NCBI GenBank assembly: GCA_037482015.1
Contig: JBBFKT010000009.1
Span: forward strand, 23,056-87,055
DNA from: Thermodesulforhabdaceae bacterium
GTDB taxonomy: Bacteria > Desulfobacterota > Syntrophobacteria > Syntrophobacterales > Thermodesulforhabdaceae
Length of the DNA stretch: 64,000 nucleotides
Direction of reading: 5' to 3'
Every line of letters begins with the position of its first letter. Positions within the stretch are counted from its first letter, which is position 1. The translations under genes were made by a program, and so were the position numbers. This document shows positions 25,297 to 34,975 of the stretch, piece after piece. The notes beneath the pieces are model-generated. The model saw nothing but the letters and a program-made list of their open reading frames with translations, was not told the DNA's origin and ran no database searches.

Positions 25297-26421
25297 TTAC
25301 CTTAGTCCGTGTGGGAGGTAGGTGCAGAGCGGCTCTTCCGCCATAAAATTCCCGGTAGCCTCGTAGGCTCTCGCTCTACAACCTCCGCAAACTCTTATGT
25401 ATTCACAGGAACCGCATTTTCCTTCGTAAAGGGAAAGGTCTCTCAGTCTTTTGAACACATCTGAGTTTTCCCATATTTCTCTGAAAGACTTCTTTCTAAT
25501 GTTACCGCAGATCACCTCTAGATAACCACAGGGCTGAACATCGCCAAGGTGCGATACAAAGCAAAACCCTGTGCCGGCGAGGCATCCTCTTGTCATGGCA
25601 TCAAGCCCGTATGTTTCAACGGTCACCTTTTCGCCCCTTTCGCGGGCTCGCTGTCTTAAAATACGGTAATAATGAGGAGCGCAGGTAGCTTTGAGCTGAA
25701 GCGGGGTCTTCCCCCTTTGCTCATAAAACCAGTTTAAGGTTTCCTCATAGGCTTCAGGGGGAATCTCTTGCCCTGCCATATCTCTTGCTCTACCCGTTGG
25801 AACAACTAGAAATATATGATGAGCCACAGCGCCAAGCGACATAGCAAGCTTGTGAATATCAGGAAGTTCTTCTCTATTCACAGCCGTAATGGTCGTGTTG
25901 ATCTGAAAAGGAATCTCGTAAGCCTTCAATGTCTCAATCCCTTTTATGGCAGATTCAAAGGCTCCCTTCACCTGTCGGAAATTATCATGGCTTTCTTGAG
26001 TAGCACCATCAATGCTTATGCTGACGCGCTGCACCCCTGCCTTTTTCATCTCCTTAGCAACATCAGGCTTAACAAGCGTTCCGTTAGTCGCCATGGTTAT
26101 TCTAAAGCCTTTTTCGTTGCCGTAAGAAGCGATCTGAAAAATATCGTTTCTAAGAAGCGGTTCTCCCCCGGTGAGAATAAGTATGGGCTTTGACACGGTA
26201 GCAATATCGTCGATAAGTTTCATGGCTTCATCTGTAGAAAGCTCGTCAGGATAAGGGGCATCGATGGAAGCGGCGCGACAGTGGATGCAAGAAAGGTTAC
26301 AAGTTCTGGTAATCTCCCAGGCAACAAGGCGAAGGTTTGTTGACAATAATCTTTCTCCTTGCTTTTCCGAATTTGAATTACTCCGATGCCCATCATCAAA
26401 GCTAGATTTATATTCACTCAT
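25297..26421 (-). CDS. ahbD: AhbD-type radical SAM heme b synthase
   Basis: 374 residues. The radical SAM cluster is CNLSCIHC (residues about 41-48). A C-terminal SPASM-type auxiliary site has GCLAGTGFCFVSHLGDVQPCGYLE and CGSCEYIRVCGGCRARA. These are the hallmarks of AhbD, which oxidatively decarboxylates Fe-coproporphyrin III to heme b in the siroheme-dependent pathway of sulfate reducers and methanogens. The motif order and length fit that family best; other SPASM maturases are possible but have different C-terminal spacing. GCGAGGA lies 6 bases before the ATG. No other ahb gene is nearby. Confidence 0.82.
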   Translation of the reverse strand: MSEYKSSFDDGHRSNSNSEKQGERLLSTNLRLVAWEITRTCNLSCIHCRAASIDAPYPDELSTDEAMKLIDDIATVSKPILILTGGEPLLRNDIFQIASYGNEKGFRITMATNGTLVKPDVAKEMKKAGVQRVSISIDGATQESHDNFRQVKGAFESAIKGIETLKAYEIPFQINTTITAVNREELPDIHKLAMSLGAVAHHIFLVVPTGRARDMAGQEIPPEAYEETLNWFYEQRGKTPLQLKATCAPHYYRILRQRARERGEKVTVETYGLDAMTRGCLAGTGFCFVSHLGDVQPCGYLEVICGNIRKKSFREIWENSDVFKRLRDLSLYEGKCGSCEYIRVCGGCRARAYEATGNFMAEEPLCTYLPHGLR

Positions 26422-26708
26422 TATTTATCCTCGCTACAGCAATAACACATAATCACAATGCATTCTCACAAATCCAGTGATTTTAAAAAATTAGCCTATT
26501 TCATGGTGGAAATAAGGTTTAGAAATTCTACAACACACCAAAATCTTCATCAATTGCCAATTGATAGGGTTCGAAAACTTCTTATATGGAAAAGATTTTT
26601 AGAACACTCTCATTGCCAATCTTAAGGCTGTTTAAAAACGTTCCCCCATGAGAGTAATACTCGATGCGCTCACATTATTCATACTGTAAAATCCTGTAAC
26701 CTTAATTT

Positions 26709-28026
26709 TTACGTCCATCGGTAATTCTGGGAATTTGCAACTAACTCAACAATATGTTTTACCTGGACAGATGCTTTAGCTTTAGAAACTCCGCTTGCTA
26801 TTTGCAACATGCACCCTGGGCAAGCCGTCGAAACAATCTCTGCCCCAGTCTGAATAATATTGCCAATCTTTCGATCGCCAATGCGTTCAGAAATATCGCC
26901 ATGTTTCAAAGCAAAACTACCTCCAAAGCCACAGCAAGAATCGGCTTCTGACATTTCCACGAATTCGTATTCCTGAAGGGAAGCAAGAATTTCTCTTGGT
27001 TCTTTCCATATCCCAAGAGACTTTCTAAGATGGCAAGGATCATGGTAGGTTACCTTGGTTTTGGAAGACTGATAAACGTTTCTGGATTTTTCAACATCCC
27101 TGGCAAAGCCCATAGCCAGAAACTGCACAATATCCATGAGCTTACCCGATAGAGTGTGCACTGCCTCTTTCACCGTTGATGATTCATCACTCATCACGGA
27201 TGGCCATACTTTTTTTATGGTCATCGAACAGGTCGCACAGGCGGTCACAATTATATCTACTCTGCTGGAAAAAGCCTTTAGATTCTGGCGAACGAGCAAC
27301 TTAAAGGTCTCAAGATCACCCAGAGAGAGCAGGAATACCGCAACATACCTGATCTTCCGGAGTGAAAAGCCACACCTGGTTAGTTTTCAAAACTTCAACC
27401 ATCGATTCAGCCACCGATGGAAAAATGCGATCTACGAGGCATCCAATAAAAATGGCAACTCTTGGCTGTCCAGCTTTTTGGGAAATGTCCAGCAATTGAA
27501 TTCGATCCTTAAAAGGTTTTTCTGCTAGAGGCATCAAATCCCGATTCTTAAAAAATGGTAAAGGGATCCTAGCATGCACAGTGCCAACACTAGAACTAAC
27601 CTTTGAAACAGCGAGAGGCTGGCACAAAGCCAGAAAGTTCATTATATTTCGGAACCTTTCCGGTTCGGAAAAAATCTTTCTAAGAAACACTCGTTCCCAA
27701 ATTGGAAGACCTTCGATATAAGAAAGTATTGATCTTGCCTTGAAAAATATTTCCAAGCATTTTACCCCACCAGGACAACTTGCTTCGCAGGCACCGCAAA
27801 GCAAGCATCTTTGAAGGCGTTTTAGCACGCCACGAGCATTTTCAAAAATCCCATCTTTCAAGGCATCTAGTAGAATGATTTTACCTCGGGCAACATCAGG
27901 CTCACGGTGAGTTTCACGGTAGATAGAGAACACAGATTGACACATTCCACAACGCATACAAATAGAAAGATCATTTTCCAGATTTTGTAACATCGATATG
28001 ATTTTTGATGTCTTGTGGTTGGGCAT
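26709..28026 (-). pseudogene. Frameshifted GlcF-like FeS oxidoreductase subunit
   Basis: Two adjacent frames together encode a GlcF-type protein: 28026-27316 holds two CxxCxxC ferredoxin clusters (CMRCGMC, CLLCGACEASCPGG) and the first CCG domain (GCLVDRIFPS, QVCCGIPAL); 27299-26709 holds the rest with the second CCG domain (YHDPCHLRKS, SCCGFGG, CPGCMLQI). At 27319-27321 a GGG read instead of GG adds one base, after which a stop follows (27316-27318). Without it the frame runs on as CGIPALSGDLETFKLLV. Either the gene is broken or this is a sequencing error in a short homopolymer. GlcF subunits receive electrons from a flavin oxidase of glycolate or D-lactate; no glcD is in the window. A one-base gap separates it from the oxidoreductase gene. 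Confidence 0.8.
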
Positions 28027-28027
28027 G

Positions 28028-29437
28028 TTAAAAAGAAAAAAACTCTCTTTTGACTTTTCTCGAAGGAATTTTCAGGGTTCGCTTCAGTTCGTCCAGAACA
28101 AAACGCTGCATAGGCGGGGGACCACAAAGAAAGAATTGAGTGCCACGAAGATCGGTAATGTATTTTTCGAAAATAACTCCTCTTACGAAGCCTTCCTCCC
28201 AAAAGAATCCGTCGTCTTTAACCTCCCCTAACAATTCATCAGTTATGCGCTGTTCACTAAGAACATGGACTATTGTGAGCCAGGAAGAAGACTTAACCAA
28301 CTGAGAAAGTTCTTCGTAAGCAATAATATCAGCCTTTGATTTATTGCCCCATATCAATGTAACTTTCACTGGAAGTGATTTCTTAGCTATATGGCGTATA
28401 ATGCTTAAGAACGGGGTTACTCCCACCCCTCCCGCAATGCATATAAGGTGAGCATCTTTCTTAAAATTGGGAGTAAACACACCGTAGGGACCTTCACATA
28501 GGAATGGAGTTCCGGGGGCTACAGTTCTAAGATTTCTGGTAAAGGATCCCACGGCTTTTACTGTGCAGGATATTTTGCCTTCATCAGGAGCGGATGACAA
28601 AGTAAACGGATGAGGCTCGCTCCAGCCTAAAAACCCAGTATCATAACGAAATATTGCAAACTGACCAGGAAGCCAGTTCCCAAAACGCCCAGGACCTTCG
28701 TGGCGAACAAATGTATATGTGTTAGTATCATGAGTTTCTTCTTTGACCGATTCCAAAAACCATCGGCACTGGGCTTTCCTGGTAGCGATATAGGAAAGAC
28801 GATATCCAAAAAGCACCACCCACGATATGCCCAAAACTGCCCACCCAATAGTCATCGGGAAGACTCTTATATCACGGCTTATTGCGATAGAGTGCAAAAG
28901 AGCAGCCGGAATTACAAGGTATAACATGGCGTGAACAGGTTTCCACAGCTTGAAGGGAAGGAAATACTGACCGGCTTTGGCAGCAAGAACCGCAAAAAGG
29001 AGTATTAGAACCGTCCATCGAGCTATCACCAGTGCATTATCCATTAGATTCCATGAGTAGGGATAAAACTGAACAACAAAATCCCACACATCTTCTAACC
29101 TTCCACCAACCAATTGGGAATACTTAAGAACTTTTAAACCTACGTGGACCAAAACAAAAAACACCACTATCGGTCCAAATTTCTTATGGAATCTAATGAG
29201 ACTATCCAAACCGAAAGGTTTTTCAATGATAGGAAGCCTTACTCCAAAAGACATCATGAAAACCATAAGATAAATTGCAATGATACCAAACAGGTTGCCC
29301 ACATCAGCTAATTTATCGATCCAATCTTCGGTTAATAATCTATCTTTGACAGAAAAAATCCATAGTGCACAAAAAAATCCCAAAAGGGACAACCAAATCA
29401 GGATCCAAATCCATCTAAGCAGTCTACTTCCTACCAT
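28028..29437 (-). CDS. Ferric reductase-like membrane flavoprotein
   Basis: 469 residues. The N-terminal about 220 residues have six hydrophobic segments with paired histidines (FHKKFG, VLVHVGLK, LLHSIAISR), as in the ferric-reductase heme-binding domain. The C-terminal half has an FAD domain (ATRKAQCRWF, WSEPHPFTLSSAPD) and an NAD(P)-binding domain (ICIAGGVGVTPFLSI, FFLCGPPPMQRFV). It would transfer electrons from NAD(P)H across the membrane to an unknown acceptor. It is the upstream gene of the FeS protein, with a 1-base gap, so both may form one electron-transfer unit. Confidence 0.82.
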   Translation of the reverse strand: MVGSRLLRWIWILIWLSLLGFFCALWIFSVKDRLLTEDWIDKLADVGNLFGIIAIYLMVFMMSFGVRLPIIEKPFGLDSLIRFHKKFGPIVVFFVLVHVGLKVLKYSQLVGGRLEDVWDFVVQFYPYSWNLMDNALVIARWTVLILLFAVLAAKAGQYFLPFKLWKPVHAMLYLVIPAALLHSIAISRDIRVFPMTIGWAVLGISWVVLFGYRLSYIATRKAQCRWFLESVKEETHDTNTYTFVRHEGPGRFGNWLPGQFAIFRYDTGFLGWSEPHPFTLSSAPDEGKISCTVKAVGSFTRNLRTVAPGTPFLCEGPYGVFTPNFKKDAHLICIAGGVGVTPFLSIIRHIAKKSLPVKVTLIWGNKSKADIIAYEELSQLVKSSSWLTIVHVLSEQRITDELLGEVKDDGFFWEEGFVRGVIFEKYITDLRGTQFFLCGPPPMQRFVLDELKRTLKIPSRKVKREFFSF

Positions 29438-29484
29438 TCATTTTTCTCCGCATTTTATACGGTCTTATACGGAATATAGACTTA

Positions 29485-29907
29485 TCATCTCCTTTGCTCA
29501 AATTCTTCAACTGCTTTTCTAAAACCTTCCGGAACTCTCACCGGTTTCTTAGATGATCGGTCAATCATAACATTTACAATATGTCCATCGGCTATTAAGA
29601 TATTGCCCCTAAAAAGCGCAAGGTTAAAGGTAAAACTTGAATTCCCTATGTTAGAGATTTTGGCGCCAACATCGAGTTCATCATCAAAGAAGGCTTCTCC
29701 ACGGTAGCGGCACAAAGCTTCAACAGTAAAGAAGTCGTAGCCATCCTCCAGGAGTTTTTCATAGCTATATCCAATAGCTTTCATATAATCCGTTGTGCCT
29801 ATATCAAAATAGACTAAGTAGTTTGCAAAATAGACATGTCCCTGGGCATCCGTATCGGCATAACGAACTCGGACTGTGGTTCTAAATAGGAAATCACCTT
29901 CTTTCAT
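29485..29907 (-). CDS. Acyl-CoA thioesterase, YbgC/FcbC hotdog family
   Basis: 140 residues, normal for a single hotdog domain. The motif VRYADTDAQGHVYFANYLVYFDIG contains the catalytic Asp (YADTD) of the YbgC/4-hydroxybenzoyl-CoA thioesterase family. It hydrolyses acyl-CoA; which acyl group is not predictable. GGGAG lies 11 bases before the ATG. It lies between the flavoprotein and the HU-like gene, all on the minus strand. Confidence 0.88.
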   Translation of the reverse strand: MKEGDFLFRTTVRVRYADTDAQGHVYFANYLVYFDIGTTDYMKAIGYSYEKLLEDGYDFFTVEALCRYRGEAFFDDELDVGAKISNIGNSSFTFNLALFRGNILIADGHIVNVMIDRSSKKPVRVPEGFRKAVEEFEQRR

Positions 29908-29948
29908 GGGACTCTACTCCCGAAAACTTTCATATCACCACATCCATA

Positions 29949-30227
29949 TTATTCGTTATTTACAAGCCTATAAAGATCCTTACCAACTTTGAAGAAAGGC
30001 AATCGCTTTGGTTCCACCTCTATTAGTTCTCCTGTTCTTGGATTTCTTCCTTTGTAGCCATCGTAGGACTTAACCTTAAAGCTCCCAAAACCTCTTATTT
30101 CTATCCGATCACCCTTTACCAAAGCCTCTTCCAGCACATCGAAAGTGATATTAACTATAGTTTCTGCAAGCTTAAGGGGAATTCCTTCACTCTTAGCAAG
30201 AGTTGTAATCAATTGGCTTTTAGTCAT
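29949..30227 (-). CDS. HU/IHF family DNA-binding protein
   Basis: 92 residues from the ATG at 30227, preceded by TTGGAGGAAACT; a TTG four codons earlier lies in the ribosome site itself. The protein has the HU/IHF fold: N-terminal MTKSQLITTLA, the GFGSFKVK signature, and the DNA-binding arm GRNPRTGE. The closest pattern is an IHF beta-like subunit, but HU and IHF cannot be told apart with confidence from this alone. It follows serS by 15 bases and is likely co-transcribed with it. Confidence 0.9.
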   Translation of the reverse strand: MTKSQLITTLAKSEGIPLKLAETIVNITFDVLEEALVKGDRIEIRGFGSFKVKSYDGYKGRNPRTGELIEVEPKRLPFFKVGKDLYRLVNNE

Positions 30228-30242
30228 AGTTTCCTCCAATTC

Positions 30243-31562
<1,320 letters not shown>

Positions 31563-31571
31563 CTAATGAAA

Positions 31572-32474
31572 CTAATGAGTCTGGCTTTTCTCCGTTCCCG
31601 CCGGTGTTCCTGAAGGTTTTTCCACTTCGGCGCTTATAAATTCGATCGTATAATCGGACAACTCATCAATGGGTGGCAAGTTGTAGAAAATCACCATAAA
31701 GGGCACTTTATCACCCGGTTTGATTCTAACATTGGAAAGTGTATCTCCTTCACGGCGCATCATGCGTTCCTGTATTTTATCAACTGTTAGTTGGGCAAGT
31801 TCTTCTTTACTGAAAAGATTTCCTGCATAGAACCGCTGACTCATGAGAGCTTTACCGTTAGTTCCAATCAATTTGCCTTCCAGAAGCACAAAGCTTACGG
31901 GTGTTTTACCCCCATTGACAGCCTCTCCCTGAACCACAAGTATCTGTCCCACCTGGACATTCTCAATGAAAAATGCTTGAGTCTGTTGATTAAGCTTTAC
32001 GGCAGGACCGACTAACGATTCTTGGGATGAGGGCTCTTGAGTTGGTGCTGTTTTTGGTTGTTTGCCCACAAATTTATAGAACACAACCCCGAGAAGAACA
32101 ACAACCACCAACGCAACAAGGATAAGCTTATTAGTCGCAAAAGAGGAAGAAGTTCTGGCTCGTGCCTTTTTTTCAGCGGCGGGATGTTCTGCTTCAATTT
32201 GATCTGAAACATCTTCCCTTTCGATATCTTCTGAAGGCAAATAGTCTGTTATTTGAACATCTCTGGTTCCGCCCGTAATCTTTTCAATATCTTCCCCGAA
32301 GGAATCGTCTAAAACTATAACTTTTTCATCCTTTTTTACTTTTTCCTGTGGAGGGCTCAAATCTATAGTAAAAACATGGCGGCATTTAGAACACCTAACT
32401 TTTACTGAATCCTTTTTAATTTTCGATGGGTCGATCTTAAATTTAGTTCCACAGGATTCGCACGTAACTATCAT
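31572..32474 (-). CDS. Zinc-ribbon DUF3426 membrane protein
   Basis: 300 residues from the ATG at 32474, which has AAGGGAG 6 bases upstream; another ATG lies two codons before it, too close to that site. Residues 1-40 are an MJ0042-type zinc ribbon (CESCGTKF...CSKCRHVF). A polar linker follows, then one transmembrane helix (LILVALVVVVLLGVVFYKFV near residue 120) and a C-terminal domain that resembles DUF3426 (VLLEGKLIGTNGKAL). The family is common in proteobacteria and has no proven function. It is encoded 42 bases from serS. Confidence 0.85.
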   Translation of the reverse strand: MIVTCESCGTKFKIDPSKIKKDSVKVRCSKCRHVFTIDLSPPQEKVKKDEKVIVLDDSFGEDIEKITGGTRDVQITDYLPSEDIEREDVSDQIEAEHPAAEKKARARTSSSFATNKLILVALVVVVLLGVVFYKFVGKQPKTAPTQEPSSQESLVGPAVKLNQQTQAFFIENVQVGQILVVQGEAVNGGKTPVSFVLLEGKLIGTNGKALMSQRFYAGNLFSKEELAQLTVDKIQERMMRREGDTLSNVRIKPGDKVPFMVIFYNLPPIDELSDYTIEFISAEVEKPSGTPAGTEKSQTH

Positions 32475-32495
32475 GAGCATCTCCCTTGCTCGACA

Positions 32496-33026
32496 TCAAA
32501 TAAAGCACACTTCGTAAATGCCATCCAGATGACGATAACACTCTGAGTAATCTAAACCATACCCTACGAGAAAACCTTTCTCAACCTTAAAACCACAGTA
32601 ATCTATCTCCACCGAACATTCCCGTCTTTCCATTTTGTCTATTAATACACAAACTTTCATAGACGAGGGGTCGCGCTGTTTAATATATTTTACCACCCAG
32701 TCCAGACTTAAGCCGGTATCAACAATGTCCTCAACCAAAATAACATCCTTACCTTCAATGGGAAGTTCTATGTCCTTAGTTACTCTAATAGTTCCGCTAC
32801 TTTCATCCTGCAAACCGTAACTGGAAATCCTTATGAAATCAATTTTAACAGGTAAATTTATGAACCTCACTAAGTCAGCTAGAAACACAAAAGCACCCTT
32901 TAAGATTCCTATAACGATAAGCTCATCCTTACCCGAATATTCCTGATTAATCCTATCCGCCAGGTCTTTAATTCTTTCTTTTACTGTCTTCCCATCGATA
33001 ATGCACTTAAGGGTATGAGGTTTCAT
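32496..33026 (-). CDS. hpt: Hypoxanthine phosphoribosyltransferase
   Basis: 176 residues. The PRPP-binding motif VILVEDIVDTGLSL is intact near residue 95, with IGILKGAFVFLADLVRF at the start of the fold and VGYGLDYSE near the end, as expected for HPRT. It salvages hypoxanthine and guanine to nucleotides in the cytoplasm. GGAG precedes the ATG. It is the first gene of a minus-strand run that continues with the zinc-ribbon protein 21 bases further on. Confidence 0.94.
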   Translation of the reverse strand: MKPHTLKCIIDGKTVKERIKDLADRINQEYSGKDELIVIGILKGAFVFLADLVRFINLPVKIDFIRISSYGLQDESSGTIRVTKDIELPIEGKDVILVEDIVDTGLSLDWVVKYIKQRDPSSMKVCVLIDKMERRECSVEIDYCGFKVEKGFLVGYGLDYSECYRHLDGIYEVCFI

Positions 33027-33206
33027 GAGCTATTCTCCAAGAAAATTCCAAGACAATAATAGTATAAGCCACTATCCCCACTACGTTTTCACATTGAAAG
33101 AAAATCGTGAAAAAGTCAACAATACCTTTTTACTCCTGCTGAACAAGTGCGGGCGTAAAAAATGATTTCACCTGTATCTTCCGTAAAAACAACCGTTAAC
33201 ACCCCT

Positions 33207-33236
33207 TATTTCTTGCGTTTCAAGAAATGCTTTTTT
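33207..33236 (+). terminator. Hairpin with T-run in a gap without an upstream plus-strand gene
   Basis: An eight-pair stem ATTTCTTG / CAAGAAAT with a five-base loop is followed by GCTTTTTT, the shape of a rho-independent terminator on the plus strand. There is no plus-strand gene upstream of it in the gap from 33027, so it ends either an unannotated small transcript or is an attenuator in the leader of the SH3 gene at 33299. Confidence 0.5.
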
Positions 33237-33298
33237 AAAATAGCTATCTGTTAAAAACGTCCTGAAAAAGAACTATCCCATTATTGAAAGGAAAAAAT

Positions 33299-33973
33299 AT
33301 GAGAAAGCTAGATCAAACATTGGCACTGGTATGGTTGTTTCTCGTGTTTTCCCTTATCTACTCCGGTAATGCCTTAGGAGCTGACTCTTATGTAACTGAT
33401 CGGGTCGATATCCAATTTCGCACAGGTCCTGGAACCAGCCACAAACTAATTGGCACTCTGACACCTGGTATATCGGTAGAGGTTAAAAAGGAACAGGGGG
33501 GATGGTGCCTGGTGGTTCCCAAAGAGGGACCATTTTCCGGAAAAGAAGGATGGGTCCACAAGCGTCATATAACTTCTTCTCCCCCAAGCACCAAGGACGT
33601 AGTTCAGCTTACGGAAGAAAATAAAAGCCTAAAGACGACAATCACCCAATACGAAAATGAAGTTGCATCACTAAAGCAAACTATAGCGTCAATGGAAAAA
33701 GCACTAGAAGAATCCAAAGCTCAATACACCAAACTCCAGACAGAAGCTGCCGACTTTCTTTCACTCAAGCAAACCCACGACTCTCTTCAGAAAAATATAG
33801 CATCTCTTAAGGAAGAGCGAGATAAGCTTCAGGAAGAAAGTCGCAGAGCAAAAAATTCCGAGCGAATCAAATGGTTTCTCACTGGTGCTGGAGTGCTTTT
33901 CTGCGGATGGGTTATAGGAATGATTATGGGACGCTTACAACGAAGGAGAAACTATATTTCTTACTGGAGATAA
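33299..33973 (+). CDS. SH3 and anchor domain protein
   Basis: 224 residues from the ATG at 33299 (AAAGGA 6 bases upstream; a TTG 15 bases earlier is rejected). A signal peptide ends at LGAD. Residues about 27-95 are a bacterial SH3 domain (VDIQFRTGPGTSHKLIGTL, GGWCLVV). A coiled coil (about 100-185) follows, then a transmembrane helix (FLTGAGVLFCGWVIGMIMG) and a short basic tail. This order is that of the periplasmic SH3/anchor family, with the C-terminus in the inner membrane. The biological role is unknown. Confidence 0.83.
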   Translation: MRKLDQTLALVWLFLVFSLIYSGNALGADSYVTDRVDIQFRTGPGTSHKLIGTLTPGISVEVKKEQGGWCLVVPKEGPFSGKEGWVHKRHITSSPPSTKDVVQLTEENKSLKTTITQYENEVASLKQTIASMEKALEESKAQYTKLQTEAADFLSLKQTHDSLQKNIASLKEERDKLQEESRRAKNSERIKWFLTGAGVLFCGWVIGMIMGRLQRRRNYISYWR

Positions 33974-34116
33974 CAACTAAGAACTCTTAATCCAGTTTGC
34001 CTCTTAAGGATAGCTTACCGTGATTAGATGTTTTGCAAACTTTACCTCGCTATTCTTGTGTAAGCCCGGAAATTGTGCACTCTTATATTACGCCAACCCA
34101 GATACTCAAGAATTTC

Positions 34117-34146
34117 TTGACTTTGCATCAGGAAAGATATAGTTAA
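34117..34146 (+). promoter_or_regulatory. Possible promoter of tRNA-Gly
   Basis: A strong -35 box TTGACT (34117-34122) lies upstream of the tRNA, followed by TATAGT at 34138-34143 (15-base spacer) or the overlapping TAGTTA (17-base spacer). The -10 choice is uncertain. The tRNA starts about 20 bases later. Confidence 0.45.
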
Positions 34147-34162
34147 AATGTGGCTTTTGAGA

Positions 34163-34238
34163 GCGGGCATAGCTCAGTTGGTAGAGCACAAGCTTCCCAA
34201 GCTTGGGGTCGCGGGTTCGAGGCCCGTTGCCCGCTCCA
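34163..34238 (+). tRNA. tRNA-Gly (anticodon CCC)
   Basis: 76 bases fold as a clean cloverleaf: acceptor GCGGGCA pairs with TGCCCGC, the D arm is GCTC...GAGC, the anticodon stem is CAAGC/GCTTG with loop TTCCCAA (anticodon CCC, glycine), and the T arm is GCGGG-TTCGAGG-CCCGT. The CCA end is encoded (TCCA). It lies upstream of rimP, in the place held by metY in Escherichia coli. Confidence 0.95.
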
Positions 34239-34388
34239 AAGTTCGTGGGAAAAACGCGAAAGTCCCTTATTGAGGGGGTGCTTCTCGGGAGTGCCTGCTT
34301 CGATTAGTGGACGGATCAGCTATGGGGAAAACGTTGTGGTAAACATGTAGCACAATAGTTGAACCTGAGAATGATCTTGGTCTGCTAA

Positions 34389-34418
34389 AGAAGTGGGCTC
34401 TTTGCCCACTTCTTTTTT
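34389..34418 (+). terminator. Rho-independent terminator after tRNA-Gly
   Basis: A stem AGAAGTGGGC / GCCCACTTCT with a TCTTT loop is followed by TTTTTT. It lies 17 bases before the rimP start, so it probably sets the tRNA transcript apart from the operon, or allows partial read-through into rimP. Confidence 0.85.
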
Positions 34419-34434
34419 TGTGGTGGGATAAAAA

Positions 34435-34959
34435 GTGGTGGACAAAAAGGAAAAAGAGTTGGTTGAGAAAATTAGATTAATGATCGAGCCTGTGGTAAGC
34501 TCAGAGGGTGTCGAGCTTCTTGACGTTGAGTTTCGTCGAGAGCCTCAGGGGTATGTGCTTAGAGTTTTCATAGATCATAAGGACGGTATAACTATAGAGG
34601 ACTGCTCTCGAGTCAGTTACACTCTTAGCGACTTTCTTGATGTAGTCGATCTTATTCATCACGCTTACCACCTTGAAGTCTCATCCCCTGGTTTGGATCG
34701 ACCACTAAAAAAACCGGAACACTTTTCTCGACATGTTGGAAGCATAATTACCGTAAAAACATATAGCCCCATATCTAAACGGAAAAACTTCAAGGGTTTT
34801 CTACAAGGGGTTTCTGAAAGTGAAATCACTCTAGAATGTGATAGAGAAACTTTCACTATTCCGATTGAGTTGATTGAAAAAGCAAATCTTGCTTATTTTG
34901 AAACAGAAAAAGCGAAAAAAAAGCAAAAAATTAAACATATACCCTTGTGTGATAAATAA
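34435..34959 (+). CDS. rimP: Ribosome maturation factor RimP
   Basis: 174 residues from GTG at 34435 (a second GTG follows at once, so the true start could be either). It has the family pattern EGVELLDVEFRREPQGYVLRVFID and VSSPGLDRPLKKPEHFSRH. RimP helps assemble the 30S subunit. It is first in the conserved rimP-nusA-infB block; the terminator and tRNA lie immediately upstream. The stop is 16 bases before nusA. Confidence 0.94.
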   Translation: MVDKKEKELVEKIRLMIEPVVSSEGVELLDVEFRREPQGYVLRVFIDHKDGITIEDCSRVSYTLSDFLDVVDLIHHAYHLEVSSPGLDRPLKKPEHFSRHVGSIITVKTYSPISKRKNFKGFLQGVSESEITLECDRETFTIPIELIEKANLAYFETEKAKKKQKIKHIPLCDK

Positions 34960-34975
34960 GGAGACAAAACAAAGC

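Noticed and set aside
34150..34350. Open frame across the tRNA-Gly gene
   Set aside because: It is a chance reading of the tRNA and the following spacer.
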